Notes: generated from the letters alone by a model not told the origin. Positions 36,342 through 48,102 are shown, counted from the first letter of the stretch. The stretch is DNA of 64,000 bases from Plantago ovata (GCA_028274465.1 CM051456.1:2915545-2979544), one strand, 5' to 3'. Made by a program: numbers and translations.

Positions 36342-37273
36342 ATGAAGATAATGACTAATAAAGACCGGGTTCAAGTTCAAAGCGCTGGAAACCGAATGCT
36401 GAAAATCAAGGTTATTTCTTCATATAGTATATGTTTTACTCCCTTCCCTTCCATCTCACAAAACTTGAACTATTGATTACCAAAATCGAACACATACTCC
36501 ATCCGCCCCAACATACAGGACCATAAACTAAACTGCCTGTTACTTGTTACTTCGATTTTTCTCTGGTCACCAGCAGGATTTAGTTTCGAAGAAAAGGTTA
36601 AATTCCCTGGCATGGTTGGATCACTTTATACAAACTCCGTTTTACCAAGAGAGAGGATATTGCGAAAATCATCCCAAGCGGTACGCGACTCACTTCTGCT
36701 ACATATGCATGGGATCACCCGTCTGTGAGGACTGCTGGAAGAACTCAACACTACACCAAGATCACAAGTCATCGCATATTCGAGTGAGTTGACAAAAAGA
36801 TCCCCATTCCACTTACATTTTCAGTTGGCTTATTGAGATTCTTACAATTTTGTTTGCAACCAGGTACAACATCATCAATAAAAGAAGGGTTTTGTACCTC
36901 AAATCCGATAAGGAACCATCGCAAGGAAACTGCAACGAGAACCAATCCGCGTGTGAGACGTGCGGTCAGAGACTTAGGAGCTCCAAGTTCAAGTTCTGTT
37001 CCATTGATTGCAATGTAAGAGTAAAAGTTGAAGTGAATTCAAATATAGTTGTTTTTTAGTAGCTACTAATGTACTGTACTACTATGTAACTATATGTTCT
37101 TGCAGAAAAAGATGATTGAACGCGAGGAGGAACTCCTGTGCCCTTCAAAGAGACGACGGAGAAGAAAAGGAACCCCTTATCGGTCTTACAGGTGCTTGGT
37201 CGATGCTGGGTGTAAGAACCTCAGTGAGACCCTTACACCCAGCCTCTACTACCATCCTGTCAAGGAGAGTTAG
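36342..37273 (+). CDS. PLATZ-like zinc-binding protein, domain interrupted
   Basis: PLATZ proteins are plant AT-rich-sequence- and zinc-binding regulators. Visible exons are 36342-36410 (weakly supported), 36574-36767 or 36783, 36864-37014 and 37106-37273. Exon 2 has the first zinc half: WLDHFIQTPFYQERGYCENH, then FCYICMGSPVCEDCW and HQDHKSSHIR. Exon 3 has the second half: YNIINKRRVLYLKSD, then CETCGQRLRSSKFKFCSIDC. Exon 4 ends with the basic PSKRRRRRKGTPYRSY typical of the family. The roughly 23-residue centre of the PLATZ domain, after the first H-x2-H pair, is missing. The good donor at 36784 does not keep the frame with exon 3. A poorer donor at 36768 (GTCATC) does, joining HQDHK directly to YNIIN. 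Exon 2 also has a CAGCAG tandem acceptor. This is either a shortened PLATZ or a decaying copy. Confidence 0.65.
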
Positions 37274-37882
37274 AGGAACGCCCAGAACGACTCATTCTAC
37301 TTGTCAAGCTGTGAATACCCTCTAAAAAGATTATGGGAAAGCTGGTGTTTAGCTGTATAATTTGGGGATATATATGACTTTGTTGCCATGATTTATTCAT
37401 ACTCTTGGAAAGTACAATATTTTACTCTTGCAAATCTTCAACGAGACTAGCTAACCAAGCAGGACAAGTATCCCACAAACAAACATGAAGGCTTTTGAAC
37501 AACAGAGTTAAATAAGAAACATCAAAACATAAGCTGGGTTAACAAAACCAACAATCTCAAGATACTGCGCAATAAGCAAAGACCACCAACACAAACCGAA
37601 AACCCAATTCTAAGACATAAATATAACCCAGTAACATTTCAAATCCGCAGTTATTTTTGAACAATTACAACACAAGCAAACCCAAAGATCTCAGAACAGA
37701 AGTAATTTGGAAACTGCAACCAAATCGGGGAGATAAAACGATGACTGTCTGTCCGCTATGCAAACCACAGGGACTTCATCTCCGCAAAACAAAGTTCACA
37801 TTGCCAACTAAACTAGACTATTAAATAAGATAATTACTTAAACAAGAACCATCATTGACCTTGGGGAATCTGGAGAGCATAT
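37274..37882. other. Converging 3' ends of the PLATZ-like and eIF4A genes
   Basis: Probable 3' UTRs meet tail to tail. No other feature is seen. Confidence 0.5.
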
Positions 37883-39907
37883 TTAGAGCAGATCAGCAAC
37901 ATTAGCAGGGAGCTCTTCAATTTGAACATTATAGAATTTCTGAATGTCAACCAGCATGCGGTCATCATCTTTAGTCACGAAGTTGATGGCAACACCCTTC
38001 CTCCCAAACCGACCACTACGTCCAATACGATGCAGATAGTTCTCAGGCTGTGTCGGCAGATCATAGTTAATAACAAGGGACACTTGCTGGACATCAATAC
38101 CACGGGCCAAGAGGTCAGTGGTGATGAGAACTCGTGAAGAGCCAGATCTGAATTCTCGCATGATTATATCTCTCGTGTTTTGGTCCATGTCACCATGGGT
38201 GGCTGAGACAGTATGGTCACGGCTCCTCATCTTGTCAGTTAGCCAGTCGACCTTGCGCCTGGTGTTTACGAAAATCACACTCTGGGTGATGGCCAATGTC
38301 TCATAAAGATCACAGAGTGTCTCAAGCTTCCATTCCTCCTTTTCAACATTGACATAGAACTGCTTGATACCTTCAAGGGTAAGCTCATCACGCTTGACAA
38401 GAATACGAACAGGTTTGTTCATAAACTTCCTAGTGATTTCAAGTGCCTCAGGGGGCATGGTAGCAGAAAATACACCAACTTGAATCTTAGGCGGGAGCAA
38501 CTGAAAGATGTCATAAATCTGGGGAAATAAAACATATCAGTGTTTTAGAAGCAAGAAGACTGCACAACGTCACAAGATTAGACTTGATGGATATCATGAG
38601 ATCACAACAAAGTAACAGGACTTTATAGAAGTTCAGCTATAACATGAGCACAAATACAAAATGCAAATTGTGAACTTAACCGGAAGGTATTAACAAAGAC
38701 AAATGACTATTACAGGAGCATAAAATATGCATAGAAGTAGGCATAGAAGTGAAGCTATACCATTAAGCATAAATACCAAATGCAACACATGAACTTGAGT
38801 AAGAGATGGTATTCTAACCGAAAACTAACTATACCAGAAGCAAAAGTTTATTACCCAAATTAACATGTGCTCATATCAAGAGCCTATTAGGTCTGACACG
38901 AGAAAAGATAGCAAGAAACAAAAGGAAAGTAGACCTGATCCTTGAACCCACGGGAAAGCATTTCATCAGCTTCATCCAACACAAACATCTTAATGTAATC
39001 AGGTCGAAGCGACTGTCTCCTTAGCATATCAAAGACACGACCTGGTGTACCAACCACCACATGCACACCACTTGAAAGGATGCGCTGGTCTTCACGAACA
39101 CTGGTACCTCCAACACATGCATGAACCTTTACACCAAGATAATCACCTAGAGCTCGCATAACTTTCTCAATTTGCTGTGCCAGCTCACGGGTGGGTGCCA
39201 GAACCAAAGCCTGGCATTCAACTACACTGTAGTCAAGCTGCTGCAGAATCCCAGAGCAGAAGGTAGCAGTTTTCCCAGTTCCAGACTGTGCTTGCTGGAT
39301 AACATCAAGTCCCTTGCAGAATGGAACAATCCCTCTTTGCTGAATTGCAGAGGGCTTCTCAAAACCTTAATAAAACAGAGAAAATCAGAATCTGTCAACG
39401 CGAGAGTCACGTGATTCTGCTTTACATCACTACAGAGAACCATTGGGGTATATTGGTACCATCAGAATGTGAAAACATGGATTGCTGTAACAGTAAAATG
39501 ATACAAGCATGCATATTCCTTAGAAATATGTGGCGCAAGGTCATATAAGCTAGTATGAGATCACTCATCCAGACATATCACTATCATATGAAAATGTGAG
39601 ACTACAATCTGAGCATGTTTTACAAAACTATTGCTGCACATACCATATGCATAAATTCCCCTGAGAAGGTTTTCCTGCAAACCCATAGCATCAAAACTCT
39701 CGTACACTTCATCGTAGCTTGTGAAAAACTCATCAATGCTTCCAGTATCGAGTCTGTAAAAAAATTAAACATTACAGTCACAGATATGCAAATATTCTTG
39801 AACAAGATAAATACTCAAGGAATAGGGGCCGGAGCTTACAATTCAGTCATTTTGGCGTCATACTTATTAGCATCAAATTGAGAACCTTCAGCTGCCATTC
39901 CAGCCAT
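37883..39907 (-). CDS. Eukaryotic initiation factor 4A (DEAD-box RNA helicase)
   Basis: eIF4A is the ATP-dependent RNA helicase of the cytosolic cap-binding complex, unwinding 5' leaders before ribosome scanning. Four coding exons (minus strand) join in frame: 39840-39907, 39644-39753, 38935-39365 and 37883-38518. The product is 414 residues, the family's normal length. Helicase motifs appear in order: the Q-motif region [13 protein letters not shown], motif I AQSGTGKT, Ia [48 protein letters not shown] and [15 protein letters not shown]. No key residue is missing. The start is [12 protein letters not shown], directly after a 5'-UTR intron acceptor. It is single copy in the window and sits tail to tail with the PLATZ-like gene. 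Plants have several eIF4A paralogues, and the isoform number cannot be assigned. Confidence 0.97.
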
Positions 39908-40850
39908 GCTGCAGAACACAAACAAATACAGAAATAAGCTTTTCACTATCCAAATCACATCTAAACGCGCAAAACTTCCACAATTGGCATGCATATTCTT
40001 CTTCATCGCAAAACAAGTAACTATCAAGCACCCATGTTTCCTAGACTGTGTACTCACTACTCAAAGTAGAAGCTCTAAAAAATATATCAACTGAAACTAG
40101 AAGACCCAAGTGAACTAACGCACAAACTCAACCATCAAATATGGGCAAAATGTTCAAAACTGGTATGTATTCTTCAGCTCAAAGCAAGTAACTATCAAGG
40201 ACTCATGTTTCCTAAACTGTATACTCACTACTCAAAAGCTGAAACTAGAAGGCTCGATTGAACTACACTACATTCCCGGAAAGTCAATCATCAAATCAAA
40301 TGTGCAAAAATAGATAAACAACAAAAAAGGAAAACTACACAAAACCCAGAAGTCAAAATGTAATTTTTTCCCAAGTAAGCAAAACCCTTTCCATCAAAAC
40401 TACCCAGAATCAAACAAACAAAGTTCAAGAAAAACAAAACACACAAAAGAAAAAAAAAAATACAACTGACCAACAAAACAAGGACAGAAAAAAAAAAACG
40501 CCGCAACATAATAATTGAACAGCATAACATATAAAGTAGTAGTATACGAGAGAGCTCAAACAATCTAATAGCAAGATCCAATAACAAGCAAGCATCCATC
40601 AATCAAAAGCTAAAATTGAAAAAACACATCGAAGTAACTTTTTCTTTTTTTCACCTTGAGCAGTTGGTGAAAGGGAAAGATCGAGAGAAGGCGATTGGAT
40701 GTGAGAATTAGGGTTTGTTCTGAAACTCCTCGGATCTACGCCGCGGAGTGTTCAGGAAGAAGAAGAAGATTAGAACAAACACTGCTGTGCTGTTTTGTGA
40801 GAGGAAGAAAGGAAAAAGGAGAAAAGACAGTTTTTGTTTAGGGATTTGGG
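39908..40850 (-). promoter_or_regulatory. eIF4A 5' UTR with a leader intron
   Basis: The acceptor CTGCAG lies one base before the ATG. A donor at 40654 (CTCAAG/GTGAAA) gives a 746-bp leader intron, 39909-40654. The non-coding first exon would run from 40655 to roughly 40850. Leader introns are usual in plant eIF4A genes. The exact transcription start is not visible. Confidence 0.65.
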
Positions 40851-42607
40851 TTTGAGTGTCTTCTTACGCGGAAATTACGCTTCTGTCCCTGCCTCTACAG
40901 GTTCTGTGTCTGTCTGTGTCTTTTGGGCCAATTAAGAGGTTGGCTGGCCAGCCGTTGGTTAGTTACGTGGTTTGGGTCCGGCCCATTTAGGATACGGACG
41001 TATACTGATCTGCACGTTATCTCATTGGAAGTTGGAATTCGGAATGGGATTGCTTTCTCTTTTTCCTTTTTATTAAAAAAAGTACTCACTTTTTCTTCTT
41101 TTTTTTCATGGAAAGCTATCTACGAAGTAAGAAATAGAAAGTTCTCACAAAAAAATGGAAAAAAAAAATAAAAATAGAAAAGTCTTTTTTTTTTCACGAT
41201 TTCTTACTGTATTCGAATTGGTAACTAATGTAACCGAGCACTTTTGGATCCGTTTTTAAGGAGCAGAGTTTTTTAAGACCACATGATTCGAACATGAAAT
41301 CTGACTTAAGTAAACTCAAGTATTTTAACATTTGAGCTTCGTTGTGAAATAAAAATGGTTGAATAACCGGAAGTTAAGTTCTGAAGTCCTGGGAGTGCAA
41401 TTTCGTATGAGATATTTTGGCTAAGTTAGGTGGGGTCATGGCGGGTAGTGTATTCGATGGGTATAATGACATATATGCCTTTTTTATTTGCTAGATCAGG
41501 ATAGAACTTTACGAATTGATCGGCTCGTACCGGTATAGTTGTTCAGGGAACAACGGTGTAATTTGTTGTGTTGTGCTAATGTAAATACAGTGTGTAATAA
41601 TTAATACGATGGGTTTTTTTTTTTAAGAAAAAACTAATATAATCTGGATTATACATCAATATTTTTCTTTAGAGAGTGACTGAGTGAGATTGTATGTGTT
41701 TTCTGGCCTGCAAGAATTGACTTTAGCCAACTAAATTTGCCTTTTTCTTCTTCATGAAGGAAAGAAAAGTTTCATTTGTTGTGAGTTGTGACCTGTGATG
41801 GAAAGTTCCAGTGACAAATTTTAACCCACCACTCACATTACACTGTCCTTGGTAATTAGGACGCGCAGGAGCGGAATCAAGGATGCATAGTGCTGCTTCG
41901 CACCCCCTAAAATTTGAAGAAAAAATTACGGTTTATGATAATCTAAAATTTTGACCCCCTTCGATATGATTTCATATATATAATTTGACCCATCAAACTT
42001 CGAATTGACCCTAAATACTCATCCATAATTTGTTGTGCATGTAAATTGATGTGTATCTTAACAATTCAGAGTACTTCATTTCATTTGCACATGCAGAGTA
42101 CTTCAACGTTCAAATGCAGCAAGTTCCTTAATTAAATCTCTAGCATAGGTTTTGGTTTATGCACTAAAATGGCTGCAAGTTGCACCCTGAACTCATCAAT
42201 CTAGCAGATAAAGATAATTAACCATTTTCTAGATTCATGGTATACTATCTTCATCTACCAAACTTCGGTTTCTCTTTGTTCGGTCTGACAGAGTGGTTTC
42301 AGAATGAAACACACCAGAAAACGACAAAGGGAACGCACACGGGCTACTTAGATAAATTTCTTGAGAAGAATAAATGTGGACAAACACTTCACAAGACAAA
42401 AACATAAGCAGTCATTCTCCTTACTAACGGAAACCAGTTACACTTCGATCTAGAATGCAGAGTTGCACATCTGACACGGAAGACATTTACTATGCGCGCA
42501 CACAAAATGTATCCAAAACATCAGGAGCTGCCAAGCTGGAAATAGGCCTCGCAATCAATTGAAGTCCCATTCGTGGATGGACTCAGCTGTTAGTTAGCTG
42601 CTTTCCT
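40850..42607. other. Spacer with repeat remnants
   Basis: The stretch holds a tRNA-derived remnant (41270-41345) and a hAT-end-like piece at about 41869-41990. That piece has CAGGAGCGGAATCAAG, then CACCCCCTAAAATTT, and recalls the element in the NF-YA intron but lacks a matching right end. No gene is supported. Confidence 0.45.
41270..41345 (-). repeat. tRNA-derived SINE remnant
   Basis: On the minus strand, AGCTCAAATGTTAAAATACT resembles box A and GTTCGAATCATGTGGTCTT resembles box B and the acceptor of a tRNA-derived SINE. The fold as a tRNA is poor. Confidence 0.45.
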
Positions 42608-43168
42608 TCATAATCTCTTTGCTTGCCGTATTCCTTTCACAATGTCCTGAATCATATTGCAGACAAAGAGTTAGACCTGGTATACGATTGGGGCAGCCTG
42701 GTTTAAAACTCGGTTGAATTATCCAACTAGCACACAATTGCTCTAGGAAATTTTCAGGAAAAACAATGTTTCAAATGCAATCATGTATGTTATCATCTTA
42801 ACATCTTTCCTGATAACATACTGCAAGAACCTAGCATGGCAAGCTAATGACAGTTTACTTATTTCAAGAGTAAACAGAAACGAATGTAGTATTCAATCCT
42901 AACTTCAACTACCAGATATCAAATCACCATTGGAGTTTAACTACTGAGTATCAGAAACCAAATCATAGACTCGAGATCAAAGAAAGAAACAGTAGCAATA
43001 AAACATGGTGTTTAGTAAAATCATGCAAGTATCAGTCACCAAGTGAAGGAGATCATCACGTACCGAGGTTCGGATTCGTGACCCCATGTATCGCCTCGAG
43101 TATTCTGTTTGCTGAGTCTCTAGAAAAGACTGCAAATCGTCCAAGGCTTTGGGAACTTCAAATGCCAT
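42608..43168 (-). CDS. Small two-exon gene candidate, 47 residues, unknown
   Basis: Exon 1 (43064-43168) encodes MAFEVPKALDDLQSFLETQQ and continues with SRRYMGSRIRTS. It ends at a strong donor (TCG/GTACGTG). Exon 2 (42608-42646) follows a clean acceptor (TGATTCAG) and adds DIVKGIRQAKRL and a stop, in frame. The product is 47 residues, with an acidic helical first half and a basic second half. It has no signal peptide or membrane segment. I do not recognise the family. The codon-like composition and splice sites stand out from the AT-rich surroundings. Exon 1 read without splicing would run on to a 63-residue hydrophobic tail, which is less plausible. Confidence 0.5.
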
Positions 43169-43589
43169 CTCTAATAATCTAGTACGATTAGGTACCTCCT
43201 AACAAATTATCTTATTGCTTCGTCAGTTTACCCTTTCTTGATCGTAACGATTCGCCATTCTAAATGAATCTCCTGTCTCGATGATGTACATCCTAATTAA
43301 GTCTTAATAGACCTCATATTCTTGTGATGCAGTTTCCATAATGCTGCTGCTCGTCCCATTGCTGCATGCGGGACTCTATCTATTGGTACCTCTGATTCAT
43401 AAGGCATTACGCTATATGTAGTGTGTGTACTCAGCCCAATCACAATAATTATACCGATCATTTCTCATAAATCTAACCCTATTACCCTATTGTATAGTTG
43501 ATAGTTGAGACACATAACCATTATCAAACATTAAAATTAAAATTGATATGAGCTAAAGTTGTTTTACCAATGGCAAGAGTGGTCTTACC

Positions 43590-43968
43590 CACTACAAAAA
43601 ATTAGGCCTTTAGCGACGGAACAATCCGTCGTAAATAAGACCGATCGGTCGCAAAATCTCGCTAGCGACCGATCGGTGTTTTTAGCAACGGATAAAATCG
43701 TCGTCGCTAAACCGTTGGTCGCTAGCGAATTAGCGACCGATGAGGAATCCGTCGCAAATTTGCGACGGATTAGAATAAGGTTGACTTTTAGCAACCGATG
43801 ACTTATCCGTCGCTAAAGTCACCGGACTTTTAGCGACGGATGAGTCTCATCGGTTGCTAAATATTAGCAACGGATGGGCCTTATCCGTCACTAAAAGTCC
43901 GGGACTTTTAGCGACGGATAAGCCTTATCCGTTGCTGTATTTAGCGACGGATGAGCCCATCGGTTGCT

Positions 43969-44007
<39 letters not shown>

Positions 44008-45016
44008 TTTAGATATAATAATGAGACTCAAAATCAAATGCAACCTGTTTAGTTAAGCAACATGTTACAGAAATTTTATAGACCAAATAAACCAAAAAAT
44101 AATTCAAAAAAATCATAATAAATGTACCAAAACCCTCCATACATATAATAATAATCATACGTACACAATACTAATCCAAAATAATATCATAGTGTACACA
44201 GTATTCATGTAGAAAATAGTAAATAGAGTCGAAAAGGATAGGGGATCATGGAGAGGTAGGTGGGGAAGGTGGATCCATCCCCAGCTTCGCATACAGCTGA
44301 GCAAACATATTATCATATTGAGCCTGCTTCGCAGCTAGCCTCTTCACCTCCTCATCCCTCTCCTGCAACTGAAGTAAGAGGGCCTGCTCTCGAGCGGAAG
44401 CTGCTGCTGCTGCTGAAGATGATGAAGATGTACTGGCACGGGAACGACGAGTCGGCCTCGAGTCCAATTCAGGGACGGCTGCTGCACTCCCAAGTCCCAA
44501 GCGACGGCCCTTCTCGTCTGGAGGATTCACCTCGAGGAAAATGGTATTCATTTCCTCAACAGTGAGATCCTGATCACGAATCCTGTCCTCGTAGGCCGTC
44601 TGAAATTATAAATCAAGAGTATAAGGTGTTAGTTATGTTGTTAATTAGTTATGAAATCATCAGTATTTAATAAACACATGTATTGTAGATACTTACCGCA
44701 ATTGTTTTGGCCTCGTCACACAACCACTGTCCGTCCTTGGCCTTCTGAGATCTCGAGAACAGGGTGAATAGGAGACTCTCCTTATCCTTCAACTGAATGA
44801 CACATGAAAGCATCATATACTTAGTTTGAAAGTTCGAAATGCAAGTAAATAACAAGTATAAGAATGATGAATTCACAAAGTTAATATACTTACCTTCTGC
44901 CTCACATGTGCTGTAGCGATCGACTCAGAGCCAAAACGGTGTGTCACCAGGGTACGTGTCCCATCATTCGGCTGCTTCTTCCGGTTCTCAGTGTTCTGGT
45001 CAGCCTGCTTACCCAT
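43590..45016. mobile_element. CACTA (En/Spm) element, one terminus plus coding part
   Basis: CACTACAAAAAATTAGG at 43590 is a classic CACTA terminus. About 390 bp of sub-terminal repeats on both strands follow, built on TTTAGCGACGGAT and its complement, then a T-run (43970-44002). The minus-strand gene at 44246-45016 is of the plant En/Spm-associated type. A matching far terminus was not found, so the right limit is the end of the gene, not of the element. Diverged direct repeats (GATATGAGC...CAAGAGTGGTCTTACC) lie outside at about 43545 and 45200. Confidence 0.75.
44246..45016 (-). CDS. CACTA transposon-associated protein (plant Ptta/En/Spm type)
   Basis: Three exons join in frame: 44894-45016, 44697-44792 and 44246-44599, for 190 residues without a stop. 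The order is a polar start with RTLVTHRFGSESIATAHVRQ, a middle LFTLFSRSQKAKDGQWLCDE, then TAYEDRIRDQDLTVEEMNTI, a low-complexity Ser/Ala stretch, and a C-terminal coiled coil (LLLQLQERDEEVKRLAAKQA). This resembles the C-terminal part of plant Transposase_24-type proteins that accompany CACTA transposases. The N-terminal portion usual for the family is absent, so this is a short form. Introns have good GT-AG sites. It probably binds sub-terminal repeats, by analogy with TnpA-like proteins; this is inference. Confidence 0.65.
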
Positions 45017-45099
45017 TCTTGTGATATTGTTGCCCAACTACAGTAGCTCTACTAATAGTTTACCATGGATCTAACTTTCGATACACATCGTATATACCC

Positions 45100-45275
45100 A
45101 TTTTTCAAACATGAAAACTGAGATGTGCGAGAGTAGTCTTACCCATGTCAAGAGTTATCTTACCCATTCCTGAGAAACAGTTACCCATTCTCAAATTATA
45201 AACTGATATGAGCAAGAGTGGTCTTACCTAGGGCAAGAGTTGACTTACCCATAGCAAGAGTAGTCTTACCACTTC
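45100..45275. repeat. Short tandem repeats of a CAAGAGT(G/A)GTCTTACC word
   Basis: About five or six variants of this 16-22-bp word occur here. One or two more lie just outside the CACTA terminus at 43555-43589. Confidence 0.7.
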
Positions 45276-45339
45276 CCCGTATGATCTTGAGTTGATAGCC
45301 TTGTCCACCGGCTCTCACTTTGCGGATTCAAATGCTTCA

Positions 45340-45687
45340 AGAACTCAAGTACCTGGGGAGATGATGTAGCTCAGATCCCGCCAGTTTGAAACAAAATGGG
45401 TAGTGATTGGGATTCAATGATATCTTCTGCGTACTCTCGAGCTTCCTTGATCCGGTTCTCCGGACCTGGGATGCTGAGTTAGCAAACAAATCTATCAGAA
45501 AAGAATTTTTTTGGTAAAAAGATTGGATCTGTGATAACTTAGGATCATCAAGAACAGGATTTGGGTAGTAGTATTGATTGGGGGGCTTCTGGATCTGGTC
45601 CAGTATATGAAGAACTGATGCAAGACAGAACTTCATACTTGGATCTAGATCTCTTCTCAACCTTACATCACTCAGGTTTATGGTCAA
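45340..45687 (-). other. Unidentified reading frame, possibly two exons of a broken gene
   Basis: A 116-codon frame starts MTINLSDVRLRRDLDPSMKF and includes PNQYYYPNPVLDDPKL. In the other frame of the second half, PENRIKEAREYAEDIIESQS followed by LPILFQTGG reads like better protein sequence. A splice or frameshift near 45465 is therefore likely. I do not recognise either part. It could be a real gene fragment cut off by the neighbouring transposon. Confidence 0.3.
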
Positions 45688-46041
45688 CTGAGCTATAAAG
45701 AAGAGAGAACGTGCAATCTTTATGTGACTTTGTTGTAATCAGTGGCCTGCTTGTCTAGTGGCTATTCTATTGTCCTGGTGGGACATGTATGTATGTATGC
45801 ATGTGACTTTGAATCTTTTCCCCATAAAAACAAAGTTGGTTTGGTCCCAGGAAGTTTACAGGCAACGTACTGCTTGTAACTTGGCCTAATTATATAACAC
45901 AAGTTGGTCTTATAACACACAAATGGGAATGTGTATACTTATTAGTGTTGCATTTGTACTAATATTAATACACCTTATTAACCGTTAGATCGATTTAAAA
46001 TTCAATTTCAACTGTTGATAATTTATTAATGCAACATGATA

Positions 46042-46636
46042 TTGCATTGGTTGCATAAGACCACAAATATCAGTGCAAAGGTTGGGTTTGTGGTCACGTG
46101 GGACCCATTCAAAATGATTTTAATAAAATGAAAAAAGAATGAAGCTTGTTTGCAAAATGCCCAACCTGCAAACGGCAGGTTGGATACTGTAGGTTGGCTT
46201 GGAGGGGACACTTGTCCCCTCCTTATTGGTTGGTTTAATTGTATATTTATTTATCTTTATTTATTTATTATCTTTGTATTATATTTAAAAAATTATATGT
46301 ATTTAAATTCATTAAAAAATATTTATAAATAGAGATCAATTAATTGTTATTGCGCTTTCTTTTAAATTTTTATTAATCTAAAGTTACAGTTTCTTTATTA
46401 TATTTAATTATTATATTATAATTACTCTATGATAATAATAAAAATAAAAAATATATTAATTGAAGTGGTTGGATGGTTGGTGATCATGGATAAATGTCAT
46501 TTTAGGTGTTGTGGTGGGTGGATTGGAAGGTTGGATATGTATATGAGAGAGAAATTAATTGTTTATTTAAAAAGTTGAAGGTTGAGGTTGGGGTCATGGG
46601 TAATTTTGGTCTAATAGGGTTGCATTGGTTGCATAA
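46042..46636. repeat. 17-bp direct repeats flanking a roughly 560-bp segment
   Basis: TTGCATTGGTTGCATAA occurs at 46042-46058 and 46620-46636. The enclosed segment begins GACCACAAAT and ends TTTTGGTCTAATAGGG, which are partly inverted. This may be a nested insertion or a duplicated terminus of the surrounding element. Confidence 0.55.
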
Positions 46637-46736
46637 TACCAAAAATTAATATTTAATATAAATTAAATTATAAAAATAATAATTAATATTGATATCATAA
46701 AAAGATATAAATATATAAATTTAATTTTAAACTCCA

Positions 46737-46880
46737 TCACCACCACCGGAATCCGGCAGCCGCCATCGGAATCCGACAGCCACCACCGGAATCCGACAGC
46801 CACCAACGGAATCCGAGCGACATCACCGGAATGCGGCCACCACCGGAATCACCGGAATCTAGCCACCACCGGAATCCGGT
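46737..46880. repeat. Minisatellite of CACCACCGGAATCCG-like units
   Basis: About eight variants of a 15-18-bp unit occur. Inverted relatives lie in the right arm at 49858-50040. Confidence 0.8.
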
Positions 46881-47338
46881 AACTACTTGGACCACCTTAA
46901 TTCTGAGACCATGATCAATATCAAACAACCATCGGAATACAACACAACAATGATCAACAACCACCCTGAACGATCGGTGGAATTTGCAAGATTTCTGTAA
47001 AACCTAAAAAAACGTATACAATGATGTAGCAACGTTATAATTACGCTGCTTCATTGCATATATACTAATACAGTGAATATTAAGATGTATTGATGCAGCG
47101 ATGTATATACAATGCTGCATCGTTCGAATGAAAACCATTTTTCCAATTTATCGTATAAATCATACCAGACAGAAAAGTTTTAATATAAATGTCAATAACC
47201 CACTGTCTCTTTTATGTTTAATGTTGATTTAACTTGTATTTTATATTTAATGTTGGCATTAACCAATGCCAACATATCATTATTAACATGTTTATAGTTT
47301 AAATTTATTTATTTAATTATTATTATTATTATTATCAT

Positions 47339-47589
47339 CCCCTCGTTCTATCAGAAGTTTTGTAGCTTGACTTTTTTTGTCAACAACTTCAACTTTGACT
47401 TCCAATTACACGTAAACTATAATAATAAAGTATTTAACAAAATTATATTATGAAAATATAGAACCTAAATTTTCATAATATAATTTTGTTACATATTTTA
47501 CCATTATAGTTTAAGAGTAACGGGGAGTCAAAGTTGAAAGTTGTTGACTGGAAAAAGTAAAACTACGAAGCTTATGATAAAACAAGGGG
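47339..47589. mobile_element. Stowaway-type MITE, first of twin copies
   Basis: The ends CCCCTCGTTCTATCAG and ...ACAAGGGG are inverted. The body pairs TCAACTTTGACT with AGTCAAAGTTGA. It sits directly in an ATT-repeat tract. Confidence 0.85.
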
Positions 47590-47699
47590 ATTATTATTAT
47601 TATCATTTTTTGATGAAATGAAACTTTTATTATTAGTATTATTATTATTATTATTATTTTTTATTATTATTGAAAATGTCTCACTGTGATGGATAGAGT

Positions 47700-47704
47700 A
47701 GTTA

Positions 47705-47798
<94 letters not shown>
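47700..47798. repeat. (ATT)n microsatellite
   Basis: About 30 trinucleotide units with a few interruptions separate the two MITE copies. The poly-Asn frame this produces on the minus strand is not a gene. Related ATT tracts lie at 47318-47336, 47629-47670, 48051-48096 and 49362-49430. Confidence 0.95.
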
Positions 47799-48050
47799 CC
47801 CCTCGTTCTATCAGAAGTTTCGTAGCTTGACTTTTTGCGGTCAACAACTTCAACTTTGATTTTCAATTACTCGTAAACTATAATAATAAAGTATTTAACG
47901 AAATTATATTATGAAAATATAAAACCTAAATTTTCATAATATAATTTTGTTACATATTTTACCATTATAGTTTAAATGTAATCGAGAGTCAAAGTTGAAA
48001 GTCGTTGACCGAAAAAAGTCAAATTACGAATCTTCTATCAGAACGAGGGG
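47799..48050. mobile_element. Stowaway-type MITE, second of twin copies
   Basis: The ends CCCCTCGTTCTATCAG and GAACGAGGGG are inverted. The copy is very similar to the one at 47339-47589 and is also bounded by ATT repeats. Confidence 0.88.
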
Positions 48051-48096
<46 letters not shown>

Positions 48097-48102
48097 GACA
48101 TA

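Noticed and set aside
41869..41990. Another full hAT element
   Set aside because: The left end resembles the NF-YA intron element, but no matching right end or 8-bp duplication could be found.
46737..46964. Tryptophan/glycine-rich repeat protein on the minus strand
   Set aside because: It is a translation of the CACCACCGGAATCC minisatellite, with no gene context.
47572..47853. Poly-asparagine reading frame on the minus strand
   Set aside because: It is a translation of the ATT microsatellite and MITE ends, with no splice or start support.
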